In this document: in pieces, positions 61,480 to 64,000 of the stretch
Numbering within the stretch: the first letter of the stretch is position 1
Layout: each line of letters opens with the position of its first letter
Assembly: GCA_023430465.1 (NCBI GenBank)
Contig: JAEZAM010000057.1
Location: forward strand, 1 to 64,000
Length of the DNA: 64,000 nt
Direction: 5' to 3'
From: Bacteroidota bacterium
GTDB taxonomy: Bacteria > Bacteroidota > Bacteroidia > Chitinophagales > Chitinophagaceae
Notes under the pieces: generated by a model
Seen by the model: the letters and a program-made list of their open reading frames with translations, nothing else
Databases searched by the model: none
What the model was told of the DNA's origin: nothing
Made by a program: the position numbers and the translations under genes

Positions 61480-62421
61480 TTACTGCAAATTTTCGAACAT
61501 ATCGGCAGTCATCGCCTTCAGATCGAATTCTTCCTTCCAGCCCCAATCGTTTCGGGCGACTGAATCATCGATGCTTTGTGGCCAACTGTCGGCGATGGAT
61601 TGCCTGTAATCAGGTTTGTAGCTGATCGTAAATTCAGGGATATGCGTTTTGATCTCAGCAGCGATCTCTTTCGGAGAAAAGCTCATAGAGGAGATATTGT
61701 AAGATGTACGCACCTTTATCTTCTCGCTGGGAGCTTCCATCAGTTCGATGGTCGCCCGTATTGCATCGGGCATATACATCATGGGCAGATAGGTGTCCGG
61801 CTGCAGGAAACATTCATATGATTTTTCCTCAAGAGCCTCATGGAATATTTCCACGGCATAGTCCGTCGTGCCACCGCCTGGTGCTGATTTATACGAGATA
61901 AGCCCGGGATAACGCAGGCTGCGTACATCCACTCCAAAGCGCTGGAAGAAATAGTTGCACCAGAACTCACCGGCATATTTGCTGATGCCATAGACAGTGG
62001 TCGGCTCGATGATCGTCTGCTGGGGACAATTCACCCGCGGCGATGTTGGGCCAAACACAGCGATCGAAGATGGCCAGTAAACCTTGTGTATTTTTTCTTC
62101 GCGGGCAATGTCGAGCACATTGAGCAGGCCCTGCATATTTAAGTTCCAGGCAAGTCCGGGATTCTTCTCACCTGTAGCACTTAGTATCGCCGCAAGCAGG
62201 TAGATCTGGGTGATGTTCTGACGGATCACCTGTACATGGAGCATTTCCTTGTTCATTACATCCATGCTAACATAAGGCCCGGTGCCTTCCAGCAAGGGAT
62301 TCTGCTCCCGCAGGTCAGACGCGATCACATTTGCATTTCCATATATCTTACGCAGGGCCATGGTGAGTTCTACACCTATCTGTCCGCTTGCCCCGATCAC
62401 CAGTATCTTCTCCTTAATCAT
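61480..62421 (-). CDS. NAD-dependent epimerase/dehydratase, L-threonine 3-dehydrogenase-like (extended SDR)
   Basis: 313 residues. Rossmann motif ILVIGASGQIGVEL at the N-terminus, LLAAILSATGEKNP, WPSSIAVFGP and the catalytic YGISK (Tyr near 143, Lys +4). The stretch GLISYKSAPGGGTTDYAVEI is typical of SDR-type L-threonine 3-dehydrogenases, which oxidise threonine to 2-amino-3-ketobutyrate. No kbl partner is in the window. Cytoplasmic. Convergent with acyP across the palindrome. Confidence 0.9.
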   Translation of the reverse strand: MIKEKILVIGASGQIGVELTMALRKIYGNANVIASDLREQNPLLEGTGPYVSMDVMNKEMLHVQVIRQNITQIYLLAAILSATGEKNPGLAWNLNMQGLLNVLDIAREEKIHKVYWPSSIAVFGPTSPRVNCPQQTIIEPTTVYGISKYAGEFWCNYFFQRFGVDVRSLRYPGLISYKSAPGGGTTDYAVEIFHEALEEKSYECFLQPDTYLPMMYMPDAIRATIELMEAPSEKIKVRTSYNISSMSFSPKEIAAEIKTHIPEFTISYKPDYRQSIADSWPQSIDDSVARNDWGWKEEFDLKAMTADMFENLQ

Positions 62422-62427
62422 GTGGTC

Positions 62428-63072
62428 TTATCTGAAATTGATGGTATTTACGATCTTTTTCAATTGCTCCCCCTGTGCTTCGGTGAGGTAGGTCAGGATC
62501 ATCGTCATGGCAAATCCCTTTTGCACATGCGCATAATATTCCTGGTGGACCTTGAGTCCCTCCCCTGCCGGCGTGATTGTTTCAAGGATACCAAATGGCT
62601 TGCCGTCAACTTTGACATTGTGGATGGTAGGATCGATCTCCTGGCCCATGTTTGATCTTTCAATGGCCTTTTTTGTCTCCCTAAGATAATCCGACCCGTC
62701 TTTTACATGATTAGCACCCGCGATGTTCTCCGCCATGATCATGATGGATGGATTGAACTCACCAGTTGCCGAATCGATTGGGCGCTCGAATGCCGTGAAC
62801 AAATAAGCTGTTCTTACCTCACCCGCTTTCACCTGCTCCGCCAGTTCTTTGTTTTTCTCGCCGATCATATCACGGCCCATCTCCTTTAACTGATCCACCT
62901 GCTGCTTGTTTTGCACGGACCAGCCGTTTGGCACAGGCATCTCAAAGTTGAAATATGCGTTTTGGTATACGCCGTTGGTCACTTTCCCGTAATCGAAATT
63001 TTCAGGGATCTTGCGATCATTCTTACACTGGGTAAGACCAATCAGCAAGGCAAAAGCAAGGAGAATTCTCAT
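62428..63072 (-). CDS. Putative lipoprotein of unknown function
   Basis: 214 residues; N-terminus MRILLAFALLIGLTQC has a lipobox-like GLTQC with Cys16. The mature part is mixed alpha/beta (YFNFEMPVPNGWSVQNKQQV, then a charged helix, then MIMAENIAG, and GFAMTMILTYLTEAQGEQLK at the end), reminiscent of PsbP/Mog1-like exported proteins, but not assigned. It starts 7 bp upstream of the coding end of the SDR-gene direction (same strand, SDR gene downstream), so the two may share a transcript. Divergent from kdsA. Confidence 0.78.
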   Translation of the reverse strand: MRILLAFALLIGLTQCKNDRKIPENFDYGKVTNGVYQNAYFNFEMPVPNGWSVQNKQQVDQLKEMGRDMIGEKNKELAEQVKAGEVRTAYLFTAFERPIDSATGEFNPSIMIMAENIAGANHVKDGSDYLRETKKAIERSNMGQEIDPTIHNVKVDGKPFGILETITPAGEGLKVHQEYYAHVQKGFAMTMILTYLTEAQGEQLKKIVNTINFR

Positions 63073-63139
63073 AAAACAATTTTGATAAAAGTAGAGACTT
63101 ATTGTTAATCGCCTGCAAATGGACTTAAAATAATTTACT

Positions 63140-63147
63140 TAGGTTTG
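63140..63147 (+). promoter_or_regulatory. -7 element of kdsA
   Basis: TAGGTTTG fits TAnnTTTG and lies 4 bp before the ATG at 63152, implying a leaderless or near-leaderless transcript. No well-spaced -33 TTG found. Confidence 0.45.
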
Positions 63148-63151
63148 TTCC

Positions 63152-63979
63152 ATGGAAAAATACGTGCAAGATCTTTTCGGGGGACAAAGCTATGATGAAG
63201 GAAACTTCTTCCTCATCGCCGGTCCCTGCGTGGTTGAGAGTGAAGAAATCGTGATGGAGGTGGCGGAGAAAGTAGCTGCCATGTGCAGAAACCTGGGCAT
63301 CCCTTATGTTTTTAAATCATCGTATCGTAAGGCCAACCGTACCAGTGGGAATTCATTCACAGGTATCGGTGATGAAGAGGCCCTTGCCCTGGTCAATAAG
63401 CTTGGAAAAAAATTCAAGCTGCCTACCACCTCCGATATTCATGGCCATGATGAAGCGGCCATGGCTGCAAAATATATCGACATCCTGCAGATTCCGGCAT
63501 TTCTGTGCAGACAGACAGACCTTTTGCTGGCGGCGGGTGAAACCGGGAAGATCGTAAACGTCAAGAAAGGACAATTCCTCAGCGGCCCTGCAATGAAATT
63601 TGCCGTCGAAAAAATCAAGAGCACCGGTAACAATCAGATCATCCTTACTGAACGTGGCACCACGTTCGGCTATCAAGACCTGGTGGTTGACTATCGCAAT
63701 ATCCCATGGATGCAGGAGCACCAGGTACCCGTGGTGATGGATGTAACGCACTCGCTGCAGCAGCCCAACCAGTCATCGGGTGTTACAGGCGGTAATCCGC
63801 AACTGATCGGCATCATTGCCAAAGCAGCGATCGCGGCAGGTGCAAACGGGCTGTTCATCGAGACACATCCTGATCCATCAAAAGCGAAAAGCGACGGGGC
63901 CACCATGCTCCGCCTCGATCTTCTGGAAGGTCTCTTGCAACAACTTGTAAGGCTGCGCAAAGCCGTTATCGCACAATAA
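63152..63979 (+). CDS. kdsA: 3-deoxy-8-phosphooctulonate synthase (Kdo-8-P synthase)
   Basis: 275 residues, full length. It condenses arabinose-5-phosphate and PEP to Kdo-8-P, the precursor of the lipopolysaccharide inner core. Family motifs: FLIAGPCVVESEE, FKSSYRKANRTSGNSF, TTSDIHGHDEAA, QIPAFLCRQTDLL, NVKKGQFLSGPAMK, LTERGTTFGYQDLVVD and VVMDVTHSLQQPN. The gene shows that the organism makes Kdo-containing LPS. It ends 21 bp before the window edge. Confidence 0.97.
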   Translation: MEKYVQDLFGGQSYDEGNFFLIAGPCVVESEEIVMEVAEKVAAMCRNLGIPYVFKSSYRKANRTSGNSFTGIGDEEALALVNKLGKKFKLPTTSDIHGHDEAAMAAKYIDILQIPAFLCRQTDLLLAAGETGKIVNVKKGQFLSGPAMKFAVEKIKSTGNNQIILTERGTTFGYQDLVVDYRNIPWMQEHQVPVVMDVTHSLQQPNQSSGVTGGNPQLIGIIAKAAIAAGANGLFIETHPDPSKAKSDGATMLRLDLLEGLLQQLVRLRKAVIAQ

Positions 63980-64000
63980 AAAAAAATGGACCCGCCCGGG

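Overview
The window looks like a chromosome segment of a Bacteroidota bacterium, most likely family Chitinophagaceae (order inferred from gene content, not from a marker search). Evidence: type IX secretion (T9SS) type A sorting domains, GLPGLI and DUF2911 proteins, an Oar-like TonB-dependent receptor, SusC-type 'VVVVGYG' motifs, almost no Shine-Dalgarno sequences, and Bacteroidota -7 boxes (TAnnTTTG) ahead of many genes. kdsA indicates a Gram-negative envelope. Most genes are moderately GC-rich; the restriction island at 1.4-8.4 kb and, less strongly, the ABC-F gene at 26 kb are visibly AT-richer.

Layout. 0.2-1.2 kb: a secreted protein, then one intact tRNA-Val(UAC) with two decayed tandem copies whose D-arm is replaced by a palindrome. 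1.4-8.4 kb: a type I (IC-like) restriction-modification operon: dead XRE controller, hsdM, hsdS with a TAEL 12-bp repeat tract, an array of inverted-repeat-bounded units carrying a GxxExxY gene and an internally deleted copy, then hsdR. 8.8-13.4 kb: two secreted proteins, the N-degron pair aat and clpS, an esterase and a truncated response regulator. 13.5-29 kb: valS, a PAP2 phosphatase, an outer-membrane protein with a zinc-peptidase motif, isoaspartyl peptidase, TamB, an ABC-F protein with a structured leader, and ribBA. 29-40 kb: Oar-like receptor, acyl-CoA carboxylase beta, rnhA, a Dph6-like ATPase and DUF6580 protein, manA, a YraN-like protein, a YkgJ-like protein, a lipoprotein and xerD.

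40-48 kb: a SusC-like N-terminus in permuted order fused to a T9SS domain, a VWA protein divergent from an ECF sigma factor and an anti-sigma/TonB hybrid, a DUF2911 protein, and a coupled operon of PIG-L deacetylase, two tiny membrane proteins and a sodium:solute symporter. 50-53.5 kb: ggt, a DinB-like protein and a beta-barrel protein. 53.8-60.6 kb: a 1637-residue secreted multidomain protein ending in a dockerin, followed at once by a protein that starts with a cohesin-like domain and ends with a T9SS sorting domain, a possible two-component cohesin-dockerin surface complex. 60.7-64 kb: msrC, acyP, an L-threonine dehydrogenase-like SDR, a lipoprotein and kdsA.

The strongest candidates for something little described are the cohesin/dockerin pair on a T9SS anchor, the GxxExxY element with MITE-like derivatives inside the hsd operon, and the ABC-F leader whose start codon lies in a perfect 13-bp inverted repeat preceded by an AUG-UAA start-stop unit. 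No transposase, CRISPR array or rRNA was seen.
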